NCBI GenBank assembly: GCA_024400835.1
Contig: JAKSMC010000009.1
Coordinates: forward strand, 1-64,000
Origin: Bacteroidales bacterium
Lineage (GTDB): Bacteria > Bacteroidota > Bacteroidia > Bacteroidales > WCHB1-69
Reading direction: 5' to 3'
Length of the DNA stretch: 64,000 bases
Both the position numbers and the translations under genes were made by a program. Position 1 is the first letter of the stretch, and the number at the start of each line of letters is the position of its first letter. Below are positions 33,541-42,200 of this stretch, in pieces. Below the pieces are notes generated by a model. That model ran no database searches and was not told the DNA's origin. It saw only the letters and a list, made by a program, of their open reading frames with translations.

Positions 33541-34002
33541 CTACAGCTTTTTCCACTTCATCGTGCGTCCAAGCGCGGGCACGCCGATATAGCCGCGCAC
33601 GCGGAGTTCGGTAGCCGACTCGAACCACATTTTGCTCTTGTAGGTCTTGCCGTGTACAGGGTCGTAGATTTCGCCATCCACCCACTTGTTCTCCTTCGCA
33701 TCGTACTTGAAATGATACAGCATCTGGATTTTGTCGGCGGGCGTCTTGCGTTTCGACGCATCCGGGTTCTTGATATCCGTCTTGGGCGTGCCGTCCTTGA
33801 AATTCGGATACTTCATCCATATTATCTTGCCTTCATACGTGCCGTTGGACGTTTTGGTGATTTTGATTTTGACGGCCTCGTCCGACTGGTCATCGGCGAC
33901 ATAATAGGTTCCCAAAATCTTATCTGCAGCCGACTGGGCAACCAATGAAAGTGCCGGAACGGAAAGCAGGATGAGCAGTAAAAAACTACGTACAAGTTTC
34001 AT
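33541..34002 (-). CDS. DUF2147 family secreted protein
   Basis: 153 residues from ATG 34002 (MKLVRSFLLL); an upstream TTG in frame is less likely. Signal peptide ends near SLVAQ-SA. The DUF2147 domain fills the rest: 'ILGTYYVADD', 'VKIKITKTSNGTYEGKIIWMKYPNF', 'YHFKYDAKENKWVDGEIYDPVHGKTYKS', 'LRVRGYIGVPALGRTMKWKK'. This is a small periplasmic/secreted beta-rich family of unknown function, frequent in Bacteroidetes and Proteobacteria. It lies between the DUF349 gene and the S4-domain gene; a terminator at 34027-34070 separates it from the former. Confidence 0.9.
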   Translation of the reverse strand: MKLVRSFLLLILLSVPALSLVAQSAADKILGTYYVADDQSDEAVKIKITKTSNGTYEGKIIWMKYPNFKDGTPKTDIKNPDASKRKTPADKIQMLYHFKYDAKENKWVDGEIYDPVHGKTYKSKMWFESATELRVRGYIGVPALGRTMKWKKL

Positions 34003-34026
34003 AATTCTTTTTTTCAATTATAAAAA

Positions 34027-34070
34027 GAAAGCCAATGGTTCGGGCACAGTGCCGTTGGCCATTGGCTTTC
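34027..34070 (-). terminator. Intrinsic terminator of the DUF349 gene
   Basis: 12-bp stem GAAAGCCAATGG / CCATTGGCTTTC around a 20-nt loop, 15 bp after the stop at 34085, followed on the minus strand by TTTTTATAA. Confidence 0.85.
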
Positions 34071-34084
34071 AGATAATGGATATA

Positions 34085-36205
34085 CTATTCAGCGGGAGTA
34101 GCCTCAGCTGCAGCATTTTCTTCTGCAGGAGCCTCTTCAGCTGCCTTAGGATTGTTCATCATGCGGATTTTGTATTCCAAATCCTTGACTTCCTTCTTGG
34201 CGTTGTCGATTTTCTTTCTGAATTCAGAAGTGATGATTTCAGCATTCTTGGAATTTGCGAAGAAACCGAGGTTGTTTTCCCAAAGGATGATGTCTTCTTT
34301 GAGTTTGTCCAATTTGTTTCTGAGGAAGTTCTTCTCTTTGTCGATCATCTTATCAGCGTTAGGGTTGCTGAGGATGTTGTCGATTCTGGATTGGAAACGG
34401 TTGTGGCGCATATCGTCGGCACTGATTTTGAGTTCGGCGAAACGTTTGTTGAGAGCCTCACGGTATTCGGTATAGATTCTGTCCTTTTCCTTCTTTGGCA
34501 CGAAGCCGATTTCAATCCATTCGTTCTGGTAAGCCTTCAGGACATCCATATTGGCCTGGCGGTCTTCACCGAATTCGTGGCCGAGGATCTTCTGGATGAG
34601 TTCTTCCTTCTTTTGGAGATTCTGAGCTTCAACATCTTGGATATTGTTGAAATAGTTGGATTTAGCTTCGAAGAACTTGTCGCAAGCAGCGCGGAAGCGT
34701 TTCCAGATCTGGTCGGAATATTTACGCGGGGTGGCGCCGATCTTCTTCCAATCGGTTTGCAGACTGAGGATATCGGCAGTAGCCTGTTTCCAGTCGGTGC
34801 GGTCGGCGATGCCTTCGGCCTGGATTGCGAGGTTGAGCTTTTGGTTGTAGTTCTGCATCTGCGTATCCTTGATTTGCTGGAAATATTCCTTCTTTGAGGA
34901 GAAGAACTTGTCGAGCGTGCCCTTGAAGCGAGCCCAGATTTCGTCGTTGAGCTTAGCAGGAGCCGGTCCGAGGGTCTTCCACATATTGAGGAGCTCGGTC
35001 AGTCTGTCGCTGATTTCGTTGTATTCCTTGATATTGTCAGTAGCCTTGGAGGTGATTTCCTCTGCCTGTTCGCAAAGGACGACCTTGGCGTTGTAGTTGT
35101 TCTGTTCTTCGGCGAACATTCTGTCATAATGTTCTTTGCGTCTTTGGTTGATTTGGTCGGAAGCGGCTTTGAAGCGTTCCCATACTTCCTCTTTCTTCTC
35201 TTCTGGAACCGGTCCGATTTCCTTCCATTGTTCGTGGAGGCTCTGGAGTTCTTTGAATGACTGGTTGATAGAGTCGATCAGCAAGAGAGATTCAGCCTTT
35301 TCGCAGAGTTCGAGTTTGCTTTCGAGGTTCTTCTTATAGTCCATTTCGCGGGCCTCTTTGTTAAGGCGCAGGATATCGAAGAATTTCTCAACATAGAAAT
35401 GGTAGTTCTGCCAGAGGTTGGTGGATTCGCTTTGCGGCACAGGGCCGATGTTCTTCCATTCTTCTTGGAATTCTTTGAACTTGTCGTTCAGGGTTTTGAG
35501 GTTGGATTCCGTTTCGATGAGGTTTTTGAGGCCTTCGATGATGCGGTTCTTGCCCTCGAGGTTTTTCTGTTTTTGAGCTTCCAGGGCTTCGATGAACTTA
35601 GCCTTGGAGTCTTTATATTGTTGGAAAGCTTTGTTGAAGCGCACTTCGATTTCGTCGGGTTCGTTGGAAGGAGTTGCGGGTTCTTCCAACTGAGCCTCTG
35701 GATTTTCGGCTAAAGCAGCATCATAAGCGGCTTTGGCGGCATTGTATGCCTGTTGTGCGGCGCGTCTTCTTTCGCGGAAGAATTCGATGATTTTGGTACG
35801 GAGCACGCCCACTCTCTGCTTGATGACGTTGAAGTTAGGTTCTTCAACGAGGCGTTCCAGTTCGGTGACGCTCTTGTCGAGGTCATAGTCGGCATATTCG
35901 GCTTCGACCTGTTCCAAAGTCTCCTCGGGAGCGGTTTCTGTTTCTTCTGCTTCAGCGGCTGTTTCCTGGGCGGTCTGCTGTTGGTCCATTTCGGACATCA
36001 TTTCCTCGGCAGATTTCGGAGCCTCTTCTACAGGAGCGGTCTCTTGCACCTTTTCCTCAGCAACGGGTGCCGGGTTTTCAGTTTCCTCTGCAGGTGCGGA
36101 AGTTTCTTGTGACGTAATGTTTTGGGCTTCAACGGAAGCGCCGGAGTTCACCTCTTGGTTCTGCATTTCAGCATTTTCCGGGTGAAGAAGTTCTTGGTTT
36201 TCCAT
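34085..36205 (-). CDS. DUF349 repeat protein
   Basis: 706 residues from ATG 36205 (MENQELLHPENAEMQ). The first 120 residues are acidic and Ala/Glu/Pro-rich; then come several tandem DUF349 helical repeats, each with a pattern like 'LQ.EWK.IGPVP......LW..F', for example 'EFQEEWKNIGPVPQSESTNLWQ' and 'LHEQWKEIGPVPEEKKEEVWER'. The C-terminus is again Ala/Glu-rich (PAEENAAAEATPAE). DUF349 proteins are cytoplasmic coiled-coil proteins whose function is not settled. It has its own promoter and terminator. Confidence 0.92.
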   Translation of the reverse strand: MENQELLHPENAEMQNQEVNSGASVEAQNITSQETSAPAEETENPAPVAEEKVQETAPVEEAPKSAEEMMSEMDQQQTAQETAAEAEETETAPEETLEQVEAEYADYDLDKSVTELERLVEEPNFNVIKQRVGVLRTKIIEFFRERRRAAQQAYNAAKAAYDAALAENPEAQLEEPATPSNEPDEIEVRFNKAFQQYKDSKAKFIEALEAQKQKNLEGKNRIIEGLKNLIETESNLKTLNDKFKEFQEEWKNIGPVPQSESTNLWQNYHFYVEKFFDILRLNKEAREMDYKKNLESKLELCEKAESLLLIDSINQSFKELQSLHEQWKEIGPVPEEKKEEVWERFKAASDQINQRRKEHYDRMFAEEQNNYNAKVVLCEQAEEITSKATDNIKEYNEISDRLTELLNMWKTLGPAPAKLNDEIWARFKGTLDKFFSSKKEYFQQIKDTQMQNYNQKLNLAIQAEGIADRTDWKQATADILSLQTDWKKIGATPRKYSDQIWKRFRAACDKFFEAKSNYFNNIQDVEAQNLQKKEELIQKILGHEFGEDRQANMDVLKAYQNEWIEIGFVPKKEKDRIYTEYREALNKRFAELKISADDMRHNRFQSRIDNILSNPNADKMIDKEKNFLRNKLDKLKEDIILWENNLGFFANSKNAEIITSEFRKKIDNAKKEVKDLEYKIRMMNNPKAAEEAPAEENAAAEATPAE

Positions 36206-36253
36206 AAAATAAATGATTTTAGAATAAAAAAATAGGTTTTTAAAAAGAGGCGG

Positions 36254-36261
36254 CAAAAATA
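36254..36261 (-). promoter_or_regulatory. -7 promoter element for the DUF349 gene
   Basis: Minus-strand TATTTTTG followed by CCGCC, 48 bp upstream of ATG 36205. It rules out the in-frame start at 36295. Confidence 0.65.
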
Positions 36262-36299
36262 CAAAAAAAGCAATAGGTTGAGCGCCCTGCCGCAAGCAC

Positions 36300-36608
36300 T
36301 TTTATTCTTTCAATATTTTTTCGGCATCACCCATTCCCGTCTTGCCGCGAGATTCACTCCGCTGCGCAGCGGAGTGACGATGCGCAGCACACAAGAAAAT
36401 GGCGGCGACGGAAAGTGTTATACGGATGGCAATGTCGTGGTGCCGCCGCAGAAATCGCGATTGCGGCGGCACCCCACACAGTATCTAATCGGCAATCTTG
36501 CGCCGCCGCCCACTATGCTTCCCGAGCGCCCGTCATCCCGAACGGAGCGCAGCGGAGTGAAGGGATCCCAACAAGATTAAAAGGGATAATTCTTCTTTAT
36601 AAGGAGGC
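36300..36608. other. Gene-free, hairpin-rich spacer
   Basis: No believable gene. It contains a perfect 22-nt palindrome (36355-36376, arms CACTCCGCTGC), a hairpin with a perfect 12-bp stem GGTGCCGCCGCA (36439-36473), and the word GAACGGAGCGCAGCGGAGTG at 36540-36559, which resembles widespread intergenic repeat text. It abuts the truncated gene copy at 36609. Confidence 0.6.
36439..36473. repeat. Perfect 12-bp stem hairpin
   Basis: GGTGCCGCCGCA at 36439-36450 pairs with TGCGGCGGCACC at 36462-36473 across an 11-nt loop (GAAATCGCGAT). No U-tract follows, so it is not a standard terminator. Confidence 0.7.
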
Positions 36609-36748
36609 ACGGAACAGTTCGTCGGAATTCAGAATCTTTCAAGCGCCGTTTTCCCTACTCCTCGCGCTTTTCCACCGCATAGTACCCGCCGGTCTTCTTG
36701 GAGCCGGTGTGCGTGATGAGGCCGCGCTGCTTGAGGGCGGCCAGACTG
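36609..36748. repeat. 140-bp direct repeat, left copy (AbiE islet)
   Basis: Nearly identical to 38544-38683 (about four mismatches; constant offset of 1935 bp). It covers the last 31 codons of the winged-helix gene plus about 45 bp downstream of its stop. Confidence 0.9.
36655..36748 (-). pseudogene. Truncated 3' copy of the winged-helix regulator gene
   Basis: Translates as SLAALKQRGLITHTGSKKTG and on to the terminal EKREE and stop, identical to the end of the protein encoded at 38590-38955. There is no start or upstream part; at 36749 the sequence departs and 28 bp later the AbiEii stop codon is reached. Confidence 0.85.
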
Positions 36749-36776
36749 ACGCAAGGTGGTGAAGAGGTGATGGCGG

Positions 36777-37715
36777 TTAATCTCGCGTTCTCCACAATGC
36801 CATAGGATGATTTTCTATACGATGAACGATTTCAGAATTGTCAAATAGGAGTTCGGGACGATATTTCCTGTTGTTGAACTCATTGATAAATGATATTTCT
36901 GCATCGGTAAACTCGCATAAAGCGGAGATGAAATCAGAAACCCGCTTCTTTACCAAAGGTAAGTCATAAAATGTTCCTTTATGAAGCATCGGCAGTAAAT
37001 CTGATTTTATAGTTGAAAAAGGTATTGACTCTATGTCCTTAATGATTTGCTCTCTGACAATCTCGCGTGTCCCACCCACTTTGTTGTAAAAGACAACGGA
37101 TTTTCGCAGGCTTGGGAACAGCTCCTCAGGAATCAATCTGTTTTCGATCATCCCGTCCACATCATACAAGTCACGTGCCGCCATACGGCAGATTAAGGCA
37201 TTGATCTTGCTGGCATACAATTCAATTAGATTAAGCGTCATCACATCAAAAGGTTCGGTCATCTGAGAGATTACTGGCAGTGCAACTGGATTGAACAGGT
37301 GTGAACGCATTGAATAGTTAATCTCAATTTTGATATAGTCTCTGTTTCCTCCGGAATTTACATACTGAAACATCCAGGAATCCAAAGAAAGCGGACTCTT
37401 TGAACGAGGGCTGATAGAATAACCTTCTGCCTCCATTCTTGCAAGGAGCTTTCTGTTTATCTCCATTCTTGAAGTCAGCATCTCCTCTTTGGAACAGTTT
37501 ACAGCATAGTCAAGATCTATATCCACAGAGAGCCTGGTAAGAGGGTGAACCAAAAGATTGATGGCGGTACCGCCTTTCAGCATTAGTGAATTTCGGAAAA
37601 ATGGCGTTTCGTTTAGGAACCTCAAAATATCTATCAACCGGATTACTTTTTCAACATTGTCTCTGTTGAAGTTTGTTCTGTTTGACAATTCGATTAAATC
37701 AATCTTATTATACAA
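36777..37715 (-). CDS. AbiEii-type nucleotidyltransferase toxin
   Basis: 312 residues. The N-terminal domain has the AbiEii/AbiGii nucleotidyltransferase signature: 'LMLKGGTAINLLVHPLTRLSVDIDLDY' around residues 44-70 (GG and the D-x-D metal site). Further on come 'LIELYASKINALICRMAARDLYDVDGMI' around residues 165-195, also family-typical. In type IV toxin-antitoxin systems such as streptococcal AbiE this enzyme is the toxin and confers phage resistance by abortive infection; related enzymes transfer nucleotides to tRNA. It overlaps the antitoxin gene by 8 bp. The module lies between 140-bp direct repeats. Confidence 0.9.
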   Translation of the reverse strand: MYNKIDLIELSNRTNFNRDNVEKVIRLIDILRFLNETPFFRNSLMLKGGTAINLLVHPLTRLSVDIDLDYAVNCSKEEMLTSRMEINRKLLARMEAEGYSISPRSKSPLSLDSWMFQYVNSGGNRDYIKIEINYSMRSHLFNPVALPVISQMTEPFDVMTLNLIELYASKINALICRMAARDLYDVDGMIENRLIPEELFPSLRKSVVFYNKVGGTREIVREQIIKDIESIPFSTIKSDLLPMLHKGTFYDLPLVKKRVSDFISALCEFTDAEISFINEFNNRKYRPELLFDNSEIVHRIENHPMALWRTRD

Positions 37716-38469
37716 GAGGACCTCCTTCCTGAATCATCAGACTATGGATGTTTTCCGGCACATACAGCTTCCATTCGGAGAAATATTCCGTCGATTCGGG
37801 TGTGAGTTTGCTGACGGATGCGTTGGAACATTTCCTACAAATGTCAAAGAAATCAGTTGGCAATTCCAACCTGTCGTTGAAAAGAGACAGCAGGAATCCC
37901 GTCTTTTTATACAAAATTGCAGAATCAAACTCGCACAGATAAACACGCAGTTTTCGTTCCTCCAGATAAGGAATGGTTTCAAGACAGTGCAGCAGCTCCT
38001 CCAAGCCGCCGGCATACTTGATTTCCCGGATACAGTCAATGACAGTCCTTTCAAGGTCGGTGACGCGCACGTGGGAGTCCATAGCCGGGGAATACACACC
38101 TACGTCGTTGGCAGATTTATGGTAAACGTAATCAATCCCGTCAAATGAGAAGCCGCGGAATCCCGTTTCACTGCACACCATCATCCTATTGAACAGTTGG
38201 TGACCGTAGCCGTGATATTCCATTGCGCCGTGATGGGAGATGTATGCACTTGGAGTGATGGCAGTGGCGATTTCGTATTTAGACACACCGCAAATACCAG
38301 TCGCGATGTCCGTTACGGCATAATGGTTGGTACGTATCCTGCAGACCAAACCACGGCGGATATAGGAGGCAAGCAGGGATTTGGCAGTGTTTAGGTTTCC
38401 GGTCATCATCGTTACATCCTTGAGTGAGAAGACTCTCTTCTTGTGCAGCTTTTGTATGTAGTCTTTCAT
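37708..38469 (-). CDS. AbiEi-type antitoxin / transcriptional regulator
   Basis: 253 residues. N-terminal winged-helix domain (about 1-75): 'RVFSLKDVTMMTGNLNTAKSLLASYIRRGLVCRIRTNHYAV'. It is followed by the AbiEi antitoxin-type domain with 'ATAITPSAYISHHGAMEYHGYGHQ' and 'RVTDLERTVIDCI', the family hallmark 'T..ERT..D'. AbiEi proteins repress the operon by binding inverted repeats and counter the AbiEii enzyme. It is the first gene of the pair, with the promoter 17 bp upstream, and overlaps the toxin gene. Confidence 0.9.
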   Translation of the reverse strand: MKDYIQKLHKKRVFSLKDVTMMTGNLNTAKSLLASYIRRGLVCRIRTNHYAVTDIATGICGVSKYEIATAITPSAYISHHGAMEYHGYGHQLFNRMMVCSETGFRGFSFDGIDYVYHKSANDVGVYSPAMDSHVRVTDLERTVIDCIREIKYAGGLEELLHCLETIPYLEERKLRVYLCEFDSAILYKKTGFLLSLFNDRLELPTDFFDICRKCSNASVSKLTPESTEYFSEWKLYVPENIHSLMIQEGGPLV

Positions 38470-38486
38470 CGGTTTTAAATTTTCTG

Positions 38487-38494
38487 CAAAAGTA
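38487..38494 (-). promoter_or_regulatory. -7 promoter element for the AbiE operon
   Basis: Minus-strand TACTTTTG followed by CAGAA, 17 bp upstream of the ATG at 38469. The islet therefore carries its own promoter. No clear operator palindrome was seen. Confidence 0.55.
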
Positions 38495-38543
38495 TAAAAA
38501 AATCAATACTAATGCTTAAAAATTAAAATTTTTATAAGAAAGT

Positions 38544-38683
38544 ACGGAACTGTTCGTCGGAATTCAGAATCTTTCAAGCGCCGTTTTCCCTACTCCTCGC
38601 GCTTTTCCACCGCATAGTACCCGCCGGTCTTTTTGGAGCCGGTGTGCGTGATGAGCCCGCGCTGCTTGAGGGCGGCCAGACTG
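38544..38683. repeat. 140-bp direct repeat, right copy (AbiE islet)
   Basis: The 3' end of the complete winged-helix gene and its downstream flank; see the left copy at 36609-36748. Confidence 0.9.
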
Positions 38684-38955
38684 CGCTCGACAGTGGCTGC
38701 GGAAAAATCAGTTTTTTTGATAATATCCGCAGATTTACATCCCGGATGTTCCTTTATGAATGTAAGTACAACATTGACTTTCCCGGGAGAAGGCATACTT
38801 GCCGTCCGCTTGGTCGGCTTTTCACTGACCGCTTGAGGCCCCGTATCTTTGTGGATAGGAATGCCGCGGAGCACTATCTTTTGAATGACACTGCCGACGT
38901 GTTTAGTGCTGATTGCAAGACGAGGAGGTTCCGGCGAATCCGATTTTCTCTTCAT
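38590..38955 (-). CDS. Small winged-helix DNA-binding protein
   Basis: 121 residues from ATG 38955 (MKRKSDSPEPPRL); the longer frame to 39075 has unlikely composition. The N-terminal half is basic and probably disordered. Residues 60-121 form a winged helix: 'GKVNVVLTFIKEHPGCKSADIIKKTDFSAATVERSLAALKQRGLI' and a wing 'HTGSKKTGGYYAVEK'. The wing sequence resembles C-terminal DNA-binding modules of AlbA_2-type regulators in Bacteroidetes. Targets are unknown; it diverges from the 1932-residue T9SS gene, whose upstream region has a pair of ATGAGGGAA repeats. Its 3' end is duplicated beyond the AbiE module. Confidence 0.72.
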   Translation of the reverse strand: MKRKSDSPEPPRLAISTKHVGSVIQKIVLRGIPIHKDTGPQAVSEKPTKRTASMPSPGKVNVVLTFIKEHPGCKSADIIKKTDFSAATVERSLAALKQRGLITHTGSKKTGGYYAVEKREE

Positions 38956-39280
38956 AACTATTTCGTTTCCAGTGCAATATTCTATTTGCCAATAAGGAAG
39001 CATCACTGAGGTAGAAATCCGAAGAAAATATTCAAATGCAAAAAACCATCTTTCCCTACCCCTCAGCTCAACCAAGATTGATTTTTAATGGCATCGACAG
39101 ACAGAATAAACCTCAACTTGTTGGTTTTATTTGTCTTATATCACATCATTTTTCATATATTTTTTTCGTATGAGGGAACATATTCTTGAAAATGAGGGAA
39201 TAAACCTATTTTAATAAATGCTATTTTTGCCCGCGTACAATTTCCTTCTACAGATCACAATTCATCAAAAATCATAAATC
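38956..39280. other. Divergent intergenic region with direct repeats
   Basis: About 325 bp between the winged-helix gene and the giant T9SS gene. AT-rich. It holds two ATGAGGGAA words at 39170-39178 and 39192-39200, 22 bp apart (two helical turns), placed just upstream of the promoter at 39232. These are a candidate activator or repressor site. Confidence 0.5.
39232..39239 (+). promoter_or_regulatory. -7 promoter element for the 1932-residue T9SS gene
   Basis: TATTTTTG followed by CCCGCG, 41 bp upstream of ATG 39281. Confidence 0.6.
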
Positions 39281-42200
39281 ATGAAAAGACATCTACTTGC
39301 CCTTATATTCGCAGTTCTCTGTCTGGGCGCGGTTGCGCAGCAGAACTGCACCATCACGCAGCTGCCGTATAGGGTGGCGATGAATGAAAACTACCCCGAT
39401 TTGCTGGAGTGCTGGACGATAAGTTCCAACAGTCGTTTTCTATATGATGAGGACTATGTGATGACGCTCAATTTGTCTGCAATGGAATCCGGATGTGTCA
39501 TCACCCCGCCCATAGACCCTTCCATACCGATGAACTCCATAGTGGTGAAGTGGCGTATGCAAGGAGACTATTACAACAGCTGCGATTATATGGAAGTCTC
39601 GGTCGGCACGGACCCGACAAACGAAAGCTCCTTCACCCCCGTTGGCAGTGCCAACTGTCCGAACGGCAACGACCACGACCGCATTTTCGAAGTTTCCCTT
39701 CAGAACTACAACGGGCCGGGCCGCTACATCCGGCTGCGTCCCACTGGCAACCTTGGACGATGTTATCTCTACGAGGTCTCATTGGAACATTACAACGACT
39801 GCTACAGCCCGCTGGTCACCGATTCGTGGTCCGCTGACACTACCGCCTACATCACCTGGCAGCCTCGCGGCAATGAGACCTCGTGGCAGTATGCATACTG
39901 CCAAGCTCAGGACACCCCTGCGGTATGGACTGCCACCAGCCAGCCAGCCGTCTATCTGAACGGGCTCACCCCCAACACAAGATACGACTTCTACCTCAGA
40001 TCCGTATGCGAAAGCTCCATCGGTGAGACGGCCATCCCCGTCTCGCAATTCGCCACCGAGTGCCCGGATTACCTTACGATACCCTACTACGAGGATTTCA
40101 GCAATCCCTTAGTCAGACGCTGTTGGACAGGAGTCATCGCACAACACCAGTACGTCACTGATTTGATTGAGTACAGTCCTGTTCAGTTCGGCAGCATTGT
40201 GGCGATGCCGCCGATTCCTCCCTCCGTGAATATTGACACCCTGATGCTGGCATTCGAATTCCGAAAGAGCCCTGGAACAGAGCTCGAAGTCGGTGTGATG
40301 GACAATCCCTTGGACACATCCACCTTCCAGTCCGTCTTAACGGTGCCACCTACCGAGCAATGCGTGCCGGTGCCGGACGGCACTGAATACAACGAAAACT
40401 GGTATTACTTCGATATGGTCTTCTCATCCTATTCGGACACAGGCAAATACATAGCCTTCCGTTCGGAAGGCAGTGTTATAATCCGAAATATCGCCCTCAC
40501 TGCCATACCGCCCTGCGTGGCTCCGGCACCTGTGCTGCTGACGGACATTTCATCAAATTCAGCGACCATAGACATCACCAGCCGCGGCAATGAGGACATG
40601 TGGGAATTCCGCTACGGCCCGCCGGGTTTCGACCCCGACACCGAAGGCGTGTCCGGCACTGCAGCCTTCCATCCGTTCATCTTGGAGCAACTCGCACCAG
40701 ACACCCACTACGACATCTATGTCCGCGCCCACTGCGGCACTGCCTTCGGCAACTGGTCTTCGAGGCTCTCCTTCCATACGCTTTGCAGCCCTATAGAGCA
40801 TCTCCCCTACATTCAGAATTCCAACTTCCGGGATTGCTGGTCAAGCATAGGATCCACATACGAGCAGGGCTACGCAGATGTCATATTAGGTCAAGATTCC
40901 ATCGGTATCGGAGGAGGCTCTGTCAACAACCCATTCAACGGATGCAGCTATGCCATCATGCCGCCCGTGGCAGACACCATGTATCTACAGAACAAGCAGA
41001 TATCATTCAGGCTTCCCAGCGGCATTGTAAGCATCGAGGTGGGAGTTATGGACAACTGCCTCGACTTCACCACATTCGTGCCCGTGGCGAGCGTAATTGA
41101 CACAGCCAACACGGTGTCGTTCTTCAACTACCAGGGTTCGGGTAGGTTCATCGCCTTCCGATGCTGTCACGGCATTCGGGAGATTGATGACGTGGTGCTC
41201 GACGTAGCTCCACCCTGCGGCGTTCCCGAAAATCTATCGGTATCCAACATACTCGGCACCTCGGCCTACGTCTCCTGGGATTCCGTGACGCTCGGATATG
41301 TCGATGACTATACCGTGTTCTATGCCCCTGAAGGCTCCACGCATTTCGAAACCAGGAACACGTCCGAAACTCATCTGATGCTCTCCGGCCTCATACCTGA
41401 CACCGCATACATAGTGCGCGTCAGGTGCAACTGCACGGAAGGCGGAGGGGCGTACGCCGAAGCCGCCTTCTCCACGAACTGCGGCAGTTCATCCATTGTT
41501 TCCTTTGGCAACGGACTTTACCGACAGGACTTACTCCCAGCATCTCCAAGTGCGGGCAACACCTATTCCCAGCAGCTCTTTCTGAAAGAGGAGATGGTCG
41601 ACATGCTAGCTGTGGGAGACATTTCCGAACTGCAGTTCGAGTACTCGTCGAACAATTTATTTTATAATAGGCCCGCTTTCATCTCCGTATTCTTAGGGGA
41701 AACCGACCAAAACAGTTTCAGTTCCGATTCCTCCTGGATAGATTTCAGCCAGCTCACCAAAGTCTTTGAGGACACCGTCACTTTCAGTGTTTCCGACCAG
41801 TTTCAGTGGCTGAGCATTGTCTTTGACAGTGCCTACCACTACGACGGACAGCAGAACTTGGTAGTTGCCGTGCTCAATTACTCTGTACCAAGTCTGACCA
41901 CCAGATATATTGGCAGTGTGACTTCCGAGAATTTGTCCATTTATTATATGGATCCCATTGATTTTGATTTGGGCTATGTCCAACTGCCCATCAATCCCGC
42001 CATGGAGACTTTTCCAGGCACCTACAACAGCCGGCAGAGAAGCAACATCCGCTTCGTCGTCTGCAACGACTCTATGCCTTGTCCGACGCCGAACCTACTC
42101 GTCACGTCTGTAACAGGCCAGGACGTTTCATTTGAGGTCACGGCAGGCGGTGAGGAGAACTACTGGGAACTCGAATACAGGCCGTTCAACGACACCGCGT

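Noticed and set aside
36278..36762. 100- and 115-codon plus-strand frames
   Set aside because: They run through palindromes and the antisense of the truncated winged-helix copy; composition is not protein-like.
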